This document shows, in pieces, positions 37,229 through 46,835 of a stretch of DNA of 64,000 bases. The translations under genes were made by a program, and so were the position numbers. Source of the stretch: Rariglobus sp041662485 (lineage in GTDB: Bacteria > Verrucomicrobiota > Verrucomicrobiia > Opitutales > Opitutaceae). Positions within the stretch are counted from its first letter, which is position 1. Each line of letters opens with the position of its first letter. The DNA lies in NCBI GenBank assembly GCA_041662485.1, contig JBAZSJ010000009.1:69164-133163 (forward strand), written 5' to 3'. The notes beneath the pieces were generated by a model. The model was not told where the DNA came from and did no database searches. It worked only from the letters and a program-made list of their open reading frames with translations.

Positions 37229-40114
37229 ATGGCGCAAGACCTGAAAGACACTCTCCAGCTTCCTAAAACCGATTTCCCCATGCGGGCGAATCTCGTGCAG
37301 CGCGAACCCTCGCGCCTAGCCCACTGGGAGAAACTGGATCTCTACGCCGCCATCCAGCGCAAGAACGCCGTCTCCGGCAAAACCTTCGTCCTCCACGACG
37401 GCCCGCCCTTCACCAACGGCGACGTCCACATCGGCACCGCGCTCAACAAGACGCTCAAGGACATCACCCTTCGCTACAAGTCCCTCCGCGGCTTCCGCAC
37501 GCCCTACGTCCCCGGCTGGGACTGCCACGGCCTCCCCATCGAGCAAAAGGTGATGCGCGGCCTCCAGGCCGAAAACAAGCAGGTCTCCACCGCCGAAATG
37601 CGGTCCCTCTGCGACGCCTTCGCCGAAGGTTGGATCACCACGCAGACAAAGCAGTTCAAGCGCCTCGGCGTCCAGGCCGACTGGGCCAACCAATACAAGA
37701 CCAAGGCCCCCGCCTACGAAGCCGACATCATCCGCACCTTCTCGTCCTTCGTCGAAAAGGACCTCGTTTACCGCAGCAAGAAACCCGTTTACTGGAGCAT
37801 CCCCTTCGAGACCGCCCTCGCCGAGGCCGAGATCGAATACAAGGACCACATCTCGACCGCCATCTGGGTAAAGTTCGCCGTCCCCGCCGCCGAAGCGGCG
37901 AAGTTCAACCTCCCCTCCGACAAGCCGCTCTTCGTCGTCATCTGGACGACCACGCCCTGGACGATCCCCGCCAACCTCGCGATCGCCGTCCACCCCGAGG
38001 TGGACTACGTCGTCGCCGACCTCGGCACCGAACGCATCCTCGTCGCGCAGGCCCTGCTCGAACCCGTCATCGCTGCCGCCAAGACTTCCAAGACGCTCGA
38101 TCCGGCATTCGTCATTGGTCATTCGTCATTGGTCATTCCGGGCGCAAAACTGGAAGGTCTCGCCCCTCGCCACCCCTTCATCGACCGCGCCTCCCCGGTG
38201 GTTCTCGCCGACTACGTCACGACCGACAGCGGCACCGGCGCCGTCCACACCGCACCCGGCCACGGCGCGGAAGACTATCTCACCGGCCTCCGCTACAAGC
38301 TCGACATCTACTGCCCCGTCGGCGCCGACGGACGCTACCTCGACGACGGCCAGGTGCCCGCCGACCTCGTCGGCATCACCACGCTCGAAACCGTCGAAGA
38401 CCTCGCCGCGAAAAAACCTTCGCCCGCCAATCTCGCCGTCCTGAAAAAACTCGCGGGGGCCGGCGCTCTCCTCGCCAAGGCCAAATACGTCCACAGCTAC
38501 CCGCACTGCTGGCGCTCCAAGACCCCGATCATCTTCCGCGCCGTGGACCAGTGGTTCGTAGGCCTTGATCGCACGTCCGCCACTTCACCCGTTTCCCCGC
38601 GCGAAACCGCCCTCGCCTCCATCTCCGGCGTCCAATGGGTTCCCACCTGGGGCGAAGCACGCATCCGCGGCGCCGTCGAAGCCCGTCCCGACTGGTGCAT
38701 CAGCCGCCAGCGCTCGTGGGGCGTGCCCATCATCGCCTTCTACGACGCCGACAAAAACGCCTTCATCGACGCCGGCGTCATTCGCGCCGTGGCCGACAAG
38801 ATCGCGACCCACCCGCACGGCACCAACCTCTGGTATGAACTCTCCGCCGCCGAGATTCTCGCCGGCGTGACACTCCCCGCCGGCTGGCCCGCCGCCTCCG
38901 CGCTCACCGCCGGACGCGACACCCTCGACGTTTGGATCGACTCCGGCTCCTCCCACGCCGCCGTCCTCCGCAACCAGCAAGGCGCCACCTCCTGGCCCGC
39001 CGACCTCTACCTCGAAGGCTCCGACCAGCATCGCGGCTGGTTCCAATCCTCCCTCTGGACAAGCATCATCGCCTTCAACGGCGCGCCCTACAAAGCCGTG
39101 CTCACCCACGGCTTCATCGTCGGCGAAGACGGCAAGAAAATCTCCAAGTCCGGCTCCTACGAAAAGCCCCCGACCTCGGACAACTACATCGCCCAATACG
39201 GCGCCGACGTCATCCGCTTCTGGATCGCCTCCCAGGATTTCACGCAGGACATCACCCTCTCCGACAAGATTCTCGGCAACGCCTCCGAGGGCTACCGCAA
39301 CCTGCGCAACACCCTCCGCTACCAGCTCTCGACCCTCTGGGATTTCAACCCCGCGACCGACGCCCTGCCCTACGCGCAGCTCGACACGCTCGACCGCTGG
39401 GCGCTCCACCAGACCTCCAAGCTTCTCGCCGAGGCCACCGTCGCCTACGACGCCTACGAGTATCACCGCGTCATCCAGGCCGTGAGTTCCTTCTGCGCCA
39501 CGACCCTCTCGTCCGTTTACCACGACATCCTCAAGGACCGCCTCTACACGCTCGGCACGACCAACCCGCTGCGCCGCTCGTCCCAGACCGCGATCCACCA
39601 CATCTTCGGCGTCCTCGTCAAAATCCTCGCCCCCGTCCTCACCTTCACCGCGGACGAAGCCTGGGCCTACGCCACGACGAAGACCGAGTTCACCCACGAT
39701 CCGATCCACCTCCAGGACTGGCCCGTGGCCGACGCCGCGTGGACCAACGCCGAGATCGAGGCCGACGTGGCCGCGCTCATCAAGGTCCGCTCCAAGGTCA
39801 ACGAAGCGATCGAGCCCCTCCGCGCCGCCGGCAAGCTCGGCAAGTCCCTCGACGCCGTCATCACGCTCTCCGCCGATGCCGCCGACCCCGCCTTCAAGGT
39901 GCTCGAAAAACACCGCGATTTTCTGCCTGAACTTTTCATCGTCTCGCACGTCACCCTCACGCCCACGAGCGGAGCCGCCCTGGCGGCCAGCGTCCGCCAT
40001 GGCGAGGAACTCGGTTACGTGCGCTGCCCGCGCTGCTGGCGCTGGGTGCCCGCGCTGGAGACGACCGAGCACGGCGACACCTGTCCGCGCTGCGCCGAGG
40101 CGCTCCGCGCCTGA
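37229..40114 (+). CDS. ileS: isoleucyl-tRNA synthetase
   Basis: A 961-residue class I synthetase. PPFTNGDVHIGTALNK carries HIGH as HIGT, and WDCHGLPIE follows. The editing domain (about 190-400) ends with DSGTGAVHTAPGHGAEDY. The KMSKS loop reads KKISKSG, with Ile for Met. The C-terminal zinc ribbon has CPRCWRW and CPRCAEAL. The 7-bp tandem repeat is inserted in-frame in the editing domain (VIGHSSLVIPG, about residues 293-304), just before the conserved HPF(I/Y)DR stretch. Despite this the gene is full length. It follows hemG and precedes the DksA-like gene by 29 bp. Confidence 0.97.
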   Translation: MAQDLKDTLQLPKTDFPMRANLVQREPSRLAHWEKLDLYAAIQRKNAVSGKTFVLHDGPPFTNGDVHIGTALNKTLKDITLRYKSLRGFRTPYVPGWDCHGLPIEQKVMRGLQAENKQVSTAEMRSLCDAFAEGWITTQTKQFKRLGVQADWANQYKTKAPAYEADIIRTFSSFVEKDLVYRSKKPVYWSIPFETALAEAEIEYKDHISTAIWVKFAVPAAEAAKFNLPSDKPLFVVIWTTTPWTIPANLAIAVHPEVDYVVADLGTERILVAQALLEPVIAAAKTSKTLDPAFVIGHSSLVIPGAKLEGLAPRHPFIDRASPVVLADYVTTDSGTGAVHTAPGHGAEDYLTGLRYKLDIYCPVGADGRYLDDGQVPADLVGITTLETVEDLAAKKPSPANLAVLKKLAGAGALLAKAKYVHSYPHCWRSKTPIIFRAVDQWFVGLDRTSATSPVSPRETALASISGVQWVPTWGEARIRGAVEARPDWCISRQRSWGVPIIAFYDADKNAFIDAGVIRAVADKIATHPHGTNLWYELSAAEILAGVTLPAGWPAASALTAGRDTLDVWIDSGSSHAAVLRNQQGATSWPADLYLEGSDQHRGWFQSSLWTSIIAFNGAPYKAVLTHGFIVGEDGKKISKSGSYEKPPTSDNYIAQYGADVIRFWIASQDFTQDITLSDKILGNASEGYRNLRNTLRYQLSTLWDFNPATDALPYAQLDTLDRWALHQTSKLLAEATVAYDAYEYHRVIQAVSSFCATTLSSVYHDILKDRLYTLGTTNPLRRSSQTAIHHIFGVLVKILAPVLTFTADEAWAYATTKTEFTHDPIHLQDWPVADAAWTNAEIEADVAALIKVRSKVNEAIEPLRAAGKLGKSLDAVITLSADAADPAFKVLEKHRDFLPELFIVSHVTLTPTSGAALAASVRHGEELGYVRCPRCWRWVPALETTEHGDTCPRCAEALRA
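38106..38139 (+). repeat. in-frame 7-bp tandem repeat in ileS
   Basis: CATTCGTCATTGGTCATTCG followed by TCATTGGTCATTCC, read as FVIGHSSLVIP. It is the third coding copy in the window and in the same reading phase as the other two. Confidence 0.88.
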
Positions 40115-40143
40115 TCAATTTTTCTTAGCAACCCCATCCCACC

Positions 40144-41214
40144 ATGGCCAAAAAAACCAAGAAGCCCGCCCCGGCTCCGAAAAAGAAGACTGCCAGCAAA
40201 CCCGCGAAGCCGTCTCCGAAAAAATCTCCGAAGAAACCCGTGAAGCCCGTCAAAAAGTCCGTCCCAGCCAAATCCAAACCCGCTCCCAAGGCGAAGCCGG
40301 CTCCCAAGCCTGCGGCTAAAGCAGCCAAACCGGCCCCCAAGCCAGTCGCCAAGGCCAAGCCCGCTCCCGTTCTCTCCTCCAAAAAAGCCGCCAAACCGGC
40401 TCCCGTCGCTCCCATCACTGTGCCCAAGCCCGCCGTTCCCACCGCCAAATCCTCCGCCCGCGACAGCCTGCGAAGCAAAATTCTCGAAAAGAGCCGCGCC
40501 AAGGCCCCCGCCCGCCCGATCTCGTTCTCCTTTGATGAGATTCGCGAAATCGCGAAAACCTCCGTCAAAAACGACACCGAGGCCAAGGCGGCCGCCTCCA
40601 AGTCCGCCGCAAAATCCGACAAGCATCTCGATGCCGAAAAGCTCGCGAAGCACTCCCAGCCCCACCACATCAAGGCCGCCTCGCTCGCCGACATCCTCGG
40701 TTTCAACCCCAAGAAGGCCAAGCAGCCCGCCGCCGACGACGACACGGAAATTCCCGAGAAATTCCGCCGCTATTACCGCCTGCTGACCGATCTCCGGAAT
40801 CACCTCACCGGCCAGATCGACACCCATTCCGAGGAGACCCTGAAGCGCTCCGCCAAGGACGACGCGGGCGATCTTTCTAGCTACGGCCAGCACATGGCCG
40901 ACGCCGGCACCGACACCTTTGACCGCGACTTCGCCCTCTCCCTCGTCTCCTCCGAGCAGGAGGCCCTTTCCGAGGTCGAGGCCGCCATCAAGCGCATCAA
41001 GGTCGGCACCTACGGTCTCTGCGAAATCACGCAGAAGCCCATCGCCAAGGAACGCCTGCTCGCCGTTCCGTTCACGCGTTACTCCGCCGAGGCGCAAAAA
41101 GACATTGAGAAAAACCGCCATCGCTCCCGCACCCAGGCCGGCCTCTTCGGCGAACTGGGCGAAGAAGGCGGCACGATCAGCAGCGGCGGCGACGATGGTG
41201 GCGGCGACGAATGA
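40144..41214 (+). CDS. DksA/TraR-like protein with Lys/Ala/Pro-rich N-terminal tail
   Basis: 356 residues. Residues 1-110 are almost only Lys, Pro, Ala and Ser (KPAPKAKPAPKPAAKAAKPA), like histone H1-type tails, and should bind nucleic acid. The C-terminal half (about 200-330) has the DksA/TraR pattern: a coiled coil with EEVEAAIKRI-like spacing, then YGLCEITQKPIAKERLLAVP. Of the usual four zinc cysteines only the one in GLCEIT remains; the later CxxC is replaced by TRYSA. It may contact RNA polymerase as DksA does, without zinc. lspA overlaps its stop by 4 bp. Confidence 0.8.
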   Translation: MAKKTKKPAPAPKKKTASKPAKPSPKKSPKKPVKPVKKSVPAKSKPAPKAKPAPKPAAKAAKPAPKPVAKAKPAPVLSSKKAAKPAPVAPITVPKPAVPTAKSSARDSLRSKILEKSRAKAPARPISFSFDEIREIAKTSVKNDTEAKAAASKSAAKSDKHLDAEKLAKHSQPHHIKAASLADILGFNPKKAKQPAADDDTEIPEKFRRYYRLLTDLRNHLTGQIDTHSEETLKRSAKDDAGDLSSYGQHMADAGTDTFDRDFALSLVSSEQEALSEVEAAIKRIKVGTYGLCEITQKPIAKERLLAVPFTRYSAEAQKDIEKNRHRSRTQAGLFGELGEEGGTISSGGDDGGGDE

Positions 41215-41780
41215 GTCCCGCTCCCGTCAGCCCCGTGTCCACGCCCGCGCAACCCCCGCCCGCCACCTCCCCGGTGGCGGGTTCCCCTTGGGAACGCATC
41301 CACGCCTACCGCTGGCTGTGGAGTATAGCGCTGGCCGTGTTTGTCCTCGATCAGGCGACCAAGCTTTGGATCAGCGACCGCCTCGCCTTCGGAACGTATG
41401 GCCCGCCGGAGGCCATCACCGTCATCGACGGCTTTTTCTACATCGTCCACGTCGGCAACACCGGCGCGGCCTGGAGCATGTTGTCCGGCAAGAGCGGCCT
41501 GCTCGCCGCGATGGCCCTGATCACGCTCGGCGCGATCTACGTCTGGCGCCACTCGCTCGGATTGCGGCTGCTGCCCGTGCAGATCGCCTTCGGTCTGCTC
41601 TGCGGCGGAATCGTCGGCAACCTGATTGACCGCATGATCCACGGACACGTGATCGACTTCCTCGACCTTCACTTCGGCAGCTACACCTACCCCACGTTCA
41701 ACGTGGCGGATTCCGGCATCTGCGTGGGCGTGGTCATCTACCTGATCTACTCGCTGCGCCAGCCCGCCCCTCAAGACTAG
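41211..41780 (+). CDS. lspA: lipoprotein signal peptidase (signal peptidase II)
   Basis: A 189-residue inner-membrane aspartic protease with four hydrophobic helices. NTGAAWSM, GGIVGNLIDRM (first catalytic Asp) and FNVADSGICVGV (second catalytic Asp) are the family signatures. It cleaves prolipoproteins after lipidation, for example the small lipoprotein encoded at 13093. The N-terminal 30 residues are an unusual Pro/Ala-rich extension before the first helix. Start ATG 41211 overlaps the upstream stop (ATGA), implying translational coupling to the DksA-like gene. Confidence 0.95.
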   Translation: MSPAPVSPVSTPAQPPPATSPVAGSPWERIHAYRWLWSIALAVFVLDQATKLWISDRLAFGTYGPPEAITVIDGFFYIVHVGNTGAAWSMLSGKSGLLAAMALITLGAIYVWRHSLGLRLLPVQIAFGLLCGGIVGNLIDRMIHGHVIDFLDLHFGSYTYPTFNVADSGICVGVVIYLIYSLRQPAPQD

Positions 41781-41830
41781 TCCGCCCGCCCTACGCCGAC
41801 AGGAGAATCGCACGAGCCTTCACCCTTTCA

Positions 41831-43876
41831 ATGCCGTCCACCGACCTGGAAAAACTGCGCGAAAATCTCCGGCGGCGGATCATGGCGCAGCCTCCGCATA
41901 ATCCCGATTTTCCCGTGATGTCGGCGGGCAAACCCGGCCCCGACGGCGCATGGACGGACATTGATTACGCCGACAAATCGCGCGGCATCTGGAGTCCCCG
42001 CCAGCACCTGCTCAAAACCCATGCGCTGGCCGTGCGGTCTTTCACCGGGGATGATCGCGACGCCCGTGCCGCCGCGCTGTCGGCCCTCGGCTGGTGGTTC
42101 GAGCATGATCCCGTCTCGCTGAATTGGTGGCACAACCAGATCGGCACGCCCCGCCTCCTCGCCCAATCGTTGCTGCTGCTCGGTGAACACGCTCCCGCTC
42201 CCCTGCTGGCCGCGAGTCGCTATATTTTCGAACGCTCGGGCGACTTCTTCCTAGCCGACGACAAAGTCACGCGCCATCCCATGGTTTGGACCGGGGCCAA
42301 CCGCCTCTGGATCTCCGCCAACCGTCTGCTCGCGGGCGCCTTGTTCGGCGACGAAGCCCTCATCGCCGACGCGATCACGGCGGCCTTGCAGGAAGTCCGC
42401 GTATCCTCGTCCACTGAGGAAGGCATCCAGGTGGACGCCAGCTTCCACCAGCACGGACCGCTCCTCTACAACGGCGGCTACGGCGCCGCGTTTCTCGCCG
42501 AGTGCCTCTTCTTTCTCGAAAGCACCCACGGCACCCGCTGGGCACCCGCTCCCGCGTGCCGCGAACTGCTCGCGGACTTCCTGCTCGACGGCACCCGCTG
42601 GATGCTTCGCGGCGAGGACATCAATCCGGGCTGCCGCGACCGTGAGATCACCCGCACGCGCCAAACCAACGCCGGTCTCGCGCCCATCACCGCGTTTCTC
42701 GCCCGCACAAACGACCGCCGCCAAAACGAACTGCATGACCTCGCCGACTCCCTCCGCGCCCGGTCCGCGCCGGGCAATCTAACGGGGAACCGCATGTTCT
42801 ACCGCTCCGATTTCATGGTGCAGCACGAGGCCGCCTCCTGCCTCTCCGTGCGCATGCACTCGTCGCGCACCGTGCGCGCCGAGCTCTGCAACTCCGAGGG
42901 CAAACGCTCCCATCATCTCTCCGACGGACTCACCTACCTGCAACGCAGCGGAGCGGAATACCGCGACATCTTCCCCGTCTGGGATTGGCAAAAGCTCCCC
43001 GGCATCACCTGTCTGCAAACCCTCGACCCCGAGTCCCCGGAAACCGTGGGACGCCGTGGCATGGCCACCGCAGTCGGCGGGGTAAGCGACGGCCGATACG
43101 GAGCCTGCACGCAGCACCTGCTCTCCGACCATCTCGACGCGCGCAAAAGCTGGTTCTTCGGCCCAGGCGGACTCGTCTGCCTTGGCACGGCCATCCGCAG
43201 CAACAACGCCTGTCCGGTCGTGACCACGCTCGACCAAAGCCTGCGGCAAGGCTCCGTCGAAAGCGACGCGCACCCCGCGCCCCTCGGCAACGGACTCACC
43301 ACGCTCGCCGGTGCGCGCTGGTTACGACACGGACCCTGGGGATTCGTGTTTCCGCAGCCCACCGATCTGACCCTAGAACTCGGCGCGAAAACCGGTTCGT
43401 GGGACCTTATCGGAGGCGGCCCGGCCGATCCCGTGTCTCAGGACGTTTTCCTCGCGTATTTGAACCACGGCGAAGCGCCGAAAAACGCGTCTTATGCCTA
43501 TCTCGTCGCCGACGCCGACCGCGCCGCACTCACGAAGATCGCAATGCGTCCGAGTTTCGAGATCGCGGCCAACACCGAGGCTTGCCAAGCCGTGTGGTGG
43601 CCCGAATGCCGCCTGCTGCAGGCCTCCTTTCTTAAGCCGGTCGAACTGGTTTGGGCCGGCCGCGGTTCACTCCGCGTGAACCGCATATGCTGCGTTCAAT
43701 TGCAGCAGGAGAACTCAGGCGAATGGCAGCTGCACATCGCCGACATCCAGCAGACGGGAGGAAGCGTCGATGTGGAGTTTCGCGATGCTTACGGCGCCCC
43801 TTTAAGAACAGCGACGGCTGTTTTCCCCGCGGGCGATCACGCCGGGGCCACCGTGCAGGTTTCGTGGACGACCTGA
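41831..43876 (+). CDS. polysaccharide lyase family 8-like protein
   Basis: 681 residues with the PL8 (hyaluronate/chondroitin/xanthan lyase) layout. The alpha-toroid half has WWHNQIGTPRLLAQSLLLLG, EGIQVDASFHQHG (catalytic His) and YNGGYG (catalytic Tyr). The beta half has YRSDFMVQHEAASCLSVRMHSSR, in part, and LPGITCLQTLDPESP. It would cleave an acidic polysaccharide by beta-elimination. No signal peptide is visible at the N-terminus (MPSTDLEKLRENLRRR), unusual for a family normally secreted. The substrate cannot be told. Followed by a palindromic repeat. Confidence 0.85.
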   Translation: MPSTDLEKLRENLRRRIMAQPPHNPDFPVMSAGKPGPDGAWTDIDYADKSRGIWSPRQHLLKTHALAVRSFTGDDRDARAAALSALGWWFEHDPVSLNWWHNQIGTPRLLAQSLLLLGEHAPAPLLAASRYIFERSGDFFLADDKVTRHPMVWTGANRLWISANRLLAGALFGDEALIADAITAALQEVRVSSSTEEGIQVDASFHQHGPLLYNGGYGAAFLAECLFFLESTHGTRWAPAPACRELLADFLLDGTRWMLRGEDINPGCRDREITRTRQTNAGLAPITAFLARTNDRRQNELHDLADSLRARSAPGNLTGNRMFYRSDFMVQHEAASCLSVRMHSSRTVRAELCNSEGKRSHHLSDGLTYLQRSGAEYRDIFPVWDWQKLPGITCLQTLDPESPETVGRRGMATAVGGVSDGRYGACTQHLLSDHLDARKSWFFGPGGLVCLGTAIRSNNACPVVTTLDQSLRQGSVESDAHPAPLGNGLTTLAGARWLRHGPWGFVFPQPTDLTLELGAKTGSWDLIGGGPADPVSQDVFLAYLNHGEAPKNASYAYLVADADRAALTKIAMRPSFEIAANTEACQAVWWPECRLLQASFLKPVELVWAGRGSLRVNRICCVQLQQENSGEWQLHIADIQQTGGSVDVEFRDAYGAPLRTATAVFPAGDHAGATVQVSWTT

Positions 43877-43904
43877 CTTTAGCCGAAAACCCAACTGCTC
43901 GGGT

Positions 43905-43992
43905 GTAGGAGCGGCTTTACGCCGCGATGGTTCGACCGTGGGAGCAGAGCTCGCTCGCGATGATCGGAATCGCGGCATAAAGCCGCTCCTAC
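43905..43992. repeat. GTAG...CTAC palindrome pair after the lyase gene
   Basis: GTAGGAGCGGCTTTACGCCG opens at 43905 and AAAGCCGCTCCTAC closes at 43992, with a central GGGAGC...GCTCGC hairpin. It is almost the same as 17348-17434. It lies between the convergent lyase gene and yicC, 17 bp from the yicC stop. Confidence 0.92.
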
Positions 43993-44008
43993 ATATGGAA
44001 ACACCCGC

Positions 44009-44881
44009 TCACTCCACGTTGGCGATCTGCTCGCGGACGCGTTCCAGCTCGTTCTTCAGCTCGATGACGTTTTGGGAGATCGAAAGATCGTTGGCCTTGC
44101 TGCCGATGGTGTGAATCTCGCGGCCGATTTCCTGGAGGATGAACTCCGCCTTCCGTCCGACCTCGGCGCTCGTTTTCAGCAGCGTCGCGAACTGGTCGAA
44201 ATGGCTGCGCAGGCGCGTGAGTTCCTCGGTGATATCGCAGCGGTCGGCGAACAGCGCGATCTCCTTGAGCACGCGATCGTCGGCAAGATCGAGCTCCAGT
44301 CCGGCGTCGCGCAGACGCTTGTGCAAAGCGTCGCGATAACCAGACGGAACCTGAGGCGCACGCTCCGCCACAACCGCCACATGCCGTGAAAGGATTTCGA
44401 GGCGCTTGATGAAGTCCACCAGCAGAGACTCGCCCTCCTTGGCCCGCATCGCCGAGAAGGCGCGCAGCGCTTCCTCCAAAGTCGCCAGGAAAAGATCGCG
44501 CGAAGCTTCGGCGTCCGGCAGTTCCGTGCCCTTGCGCTGGGTGTTTAGCAGCTGAAGCAACAGTTCCGGCGTGGGAGTGAACGGCACGCCTCGGCTCGAG
44601 GCGAAGGCGGCCAATCGCTTGAACGTGTCCGTCGCCGCCGCCTCGTCCCAGCCTGCGGTCGCGCCAGCTTTGTCACCGGTCAGCTCGACATCGACGTGAA
44701 CTTTTCCTCGCAGCGCAAACTTGCGCACCAGTTCGCCCACCGCAGGTTCCAAGCTCTCCCATACGTCGGGCAACGCAACCGTGAGATCGAGCGTCTTGCG
44801 GTTAACCGAGCTGACTTGGACGGTAAGCGTGTAGTTGCCGAGCGACGTGGTCGCGCGGCCGTAGCCGGTCATGGAATTCAT
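44009..44881 (-). CDS. yicC: YicC family endoribonuclease
   Basis: A 290-residue YicC-type protein. It opens with MNSMTGYGRATT and closes with IGSKANDLSISQNVIELKNE followed by a short tail, the two hallmark blocks of the family. E. coli YicC has been described as an endoribonuclease that promotes decay of a small RNA; the role here is inferred. It lies 18 bp downstream of trpB on the same strand, so the two are probably co-transcribed. Confidence 0.93.
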   Translation of the reverse strand: MNSMTGYGRATTSLGNYTLTVQVSSVNRKTLDLTVALPDVWESLEPAVGELVRKFALRGKVHVDVELTGDKAGATAGWDEAAATDTFKRLAAFASSRGVPFTPTPELLLQLLNTQRKGTELPDAEASRDLFLATLEEALRAFSAMRAKEGESLLVDFIKRLEILSRHVAVVAERAPQVPSGYRDALHKRLRDAGLELDLADDRVLKEIALFADRCDITEELTRLRSHFDQFATLLKTSAEVGRKAEFILQEIGREIHTIGSKANDLSISQNVIELKNELERVREQIANVE

Positions 44882-44899
44882 GGGGTAAGGTAACCGTGG

Positions 44900-46132
<1,233 letters not shown>

Positions 46133-46189
46133 GAGAGAACAAGCCAAGGCATGAAGGCGCGCCGACGCAAACGGGTTTTCATCTGAAAA

Positions 46190-46249
46190 GTAGACGCGGC
46201 GTCCCGCCGCGTTGCCCTAATGAAGGAAGCGGCAAGATGCCGCTTCTAC
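46190..46249. repeat. GTAG...CTAC palindrome pair upstream of trpB
   Basis: GTAGACGCGGCGTCCCGCCG opens at 46190 and GGCAAGATGCCGCTTCTAC closes at 46249. The stem family is the same as at 15152. It sits in the 128-bp gap between trpB and the STAS gene, 11 bp from the STAS stop. Confidence 0.9.
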
Positions 46250-46260
46250 ATTTTTCCCGC

Positions 46261-46776
46261 TCAGGGGTTGTCCACGCGGTTTTTCAGGAACGTAAGCACG
46301 TCCTGAAACTTCGCGCGGTTGGCCTCGTCGGCGACGACCAGGTTTTCATGCGCGGCCAGGACGAGACGCGCGCTTTCCAGTTCGCTGCGGGCGGGATTGC
46401 AATCGATGGACGTGGCGGTGCCGGCGTTGAGGGCGATGTTGGTCTCACCCGTATCAACGGTCATCAGACGGTGCAGTCCCAGGTTTTTGACCAGTTCAAG
46501 GTTGCGGTCGCCCACGCGGCAGACGACCAGGCTTCCCTGGGGAACGTGCTTGCGCAGTTCGAGCGCGACGCCGGCGAGCACCCCGAGAAACGTGCTGTCC
46601 ATGCTCGTGCAGTGCTGAAAATCCAGGACGAAGCGCAGCCGTTTCTGGCGAATCATCGCCGTGAAAAAATCGTGCAGGCAGGCGCTGTTCTGAAACGAAG
46701 CCCGTCCCTCGATGCAGATGGCCACGGGGTCGGACTGCGTATCAACGAGGAAGGTGGGTTTGGCTGCGTCGGGCAT
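46261..46776 (-). CDS. STAS domain protein (anti-sigma factor antagonist-like)
   Basis: A 171-residue protein whose first 110 residues match a STAS domain: PVAICIEGRASFQNSACLHD, RFVLDFQHCTSMDSTFLGVL. The Ser in the CTSMDST segment is where SpoIIAA-like proteins are phosphorylated. The C-terminal 60 residues (LESARLVLAAHENLVVADEA) are an extra helical part. Such proteins act in partner-switching with a kinase or phosphatase to control a sigma factor or other target, but no partner gene is nearby. Confidence 0.82.
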   Translation of the reverse strand: MPDAAKPTFLVDTQSDPVAICIEGRASFQNSACLHDFFTAMIRQKRLRFVLDFQHCTSMDSTFLGVLAGVALELRKHVPQGSLVVCRVGDRNLELVKNLGLHRLMTVDTGETNIALNAGTATSIDCNPARSELESARLVLAAHENLVVADEANRAKFQDVLTFLKNRVDNP

Positions 46777-46787
46777 GGTAAAGAGGA

Positions 46788-46826
46788 GACAGGGCGGCGC
46801 GCCCGCCGGGAGCGGGCCGCCCTGTC
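46788..46826 (-). terminator. hairpin after acnA
   Basis: GACAGGGCGGC (46788-46798) pairs with GCCGCCCTGTC (46816-46826). It lies 10 bp downstream of the acnA stop (minus strand) and before the STAS gene. The U tract is weak (TCTCCTCTTT). Confidence 0.65.
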
Positions 46827-46835
46827 ATTGATCAA

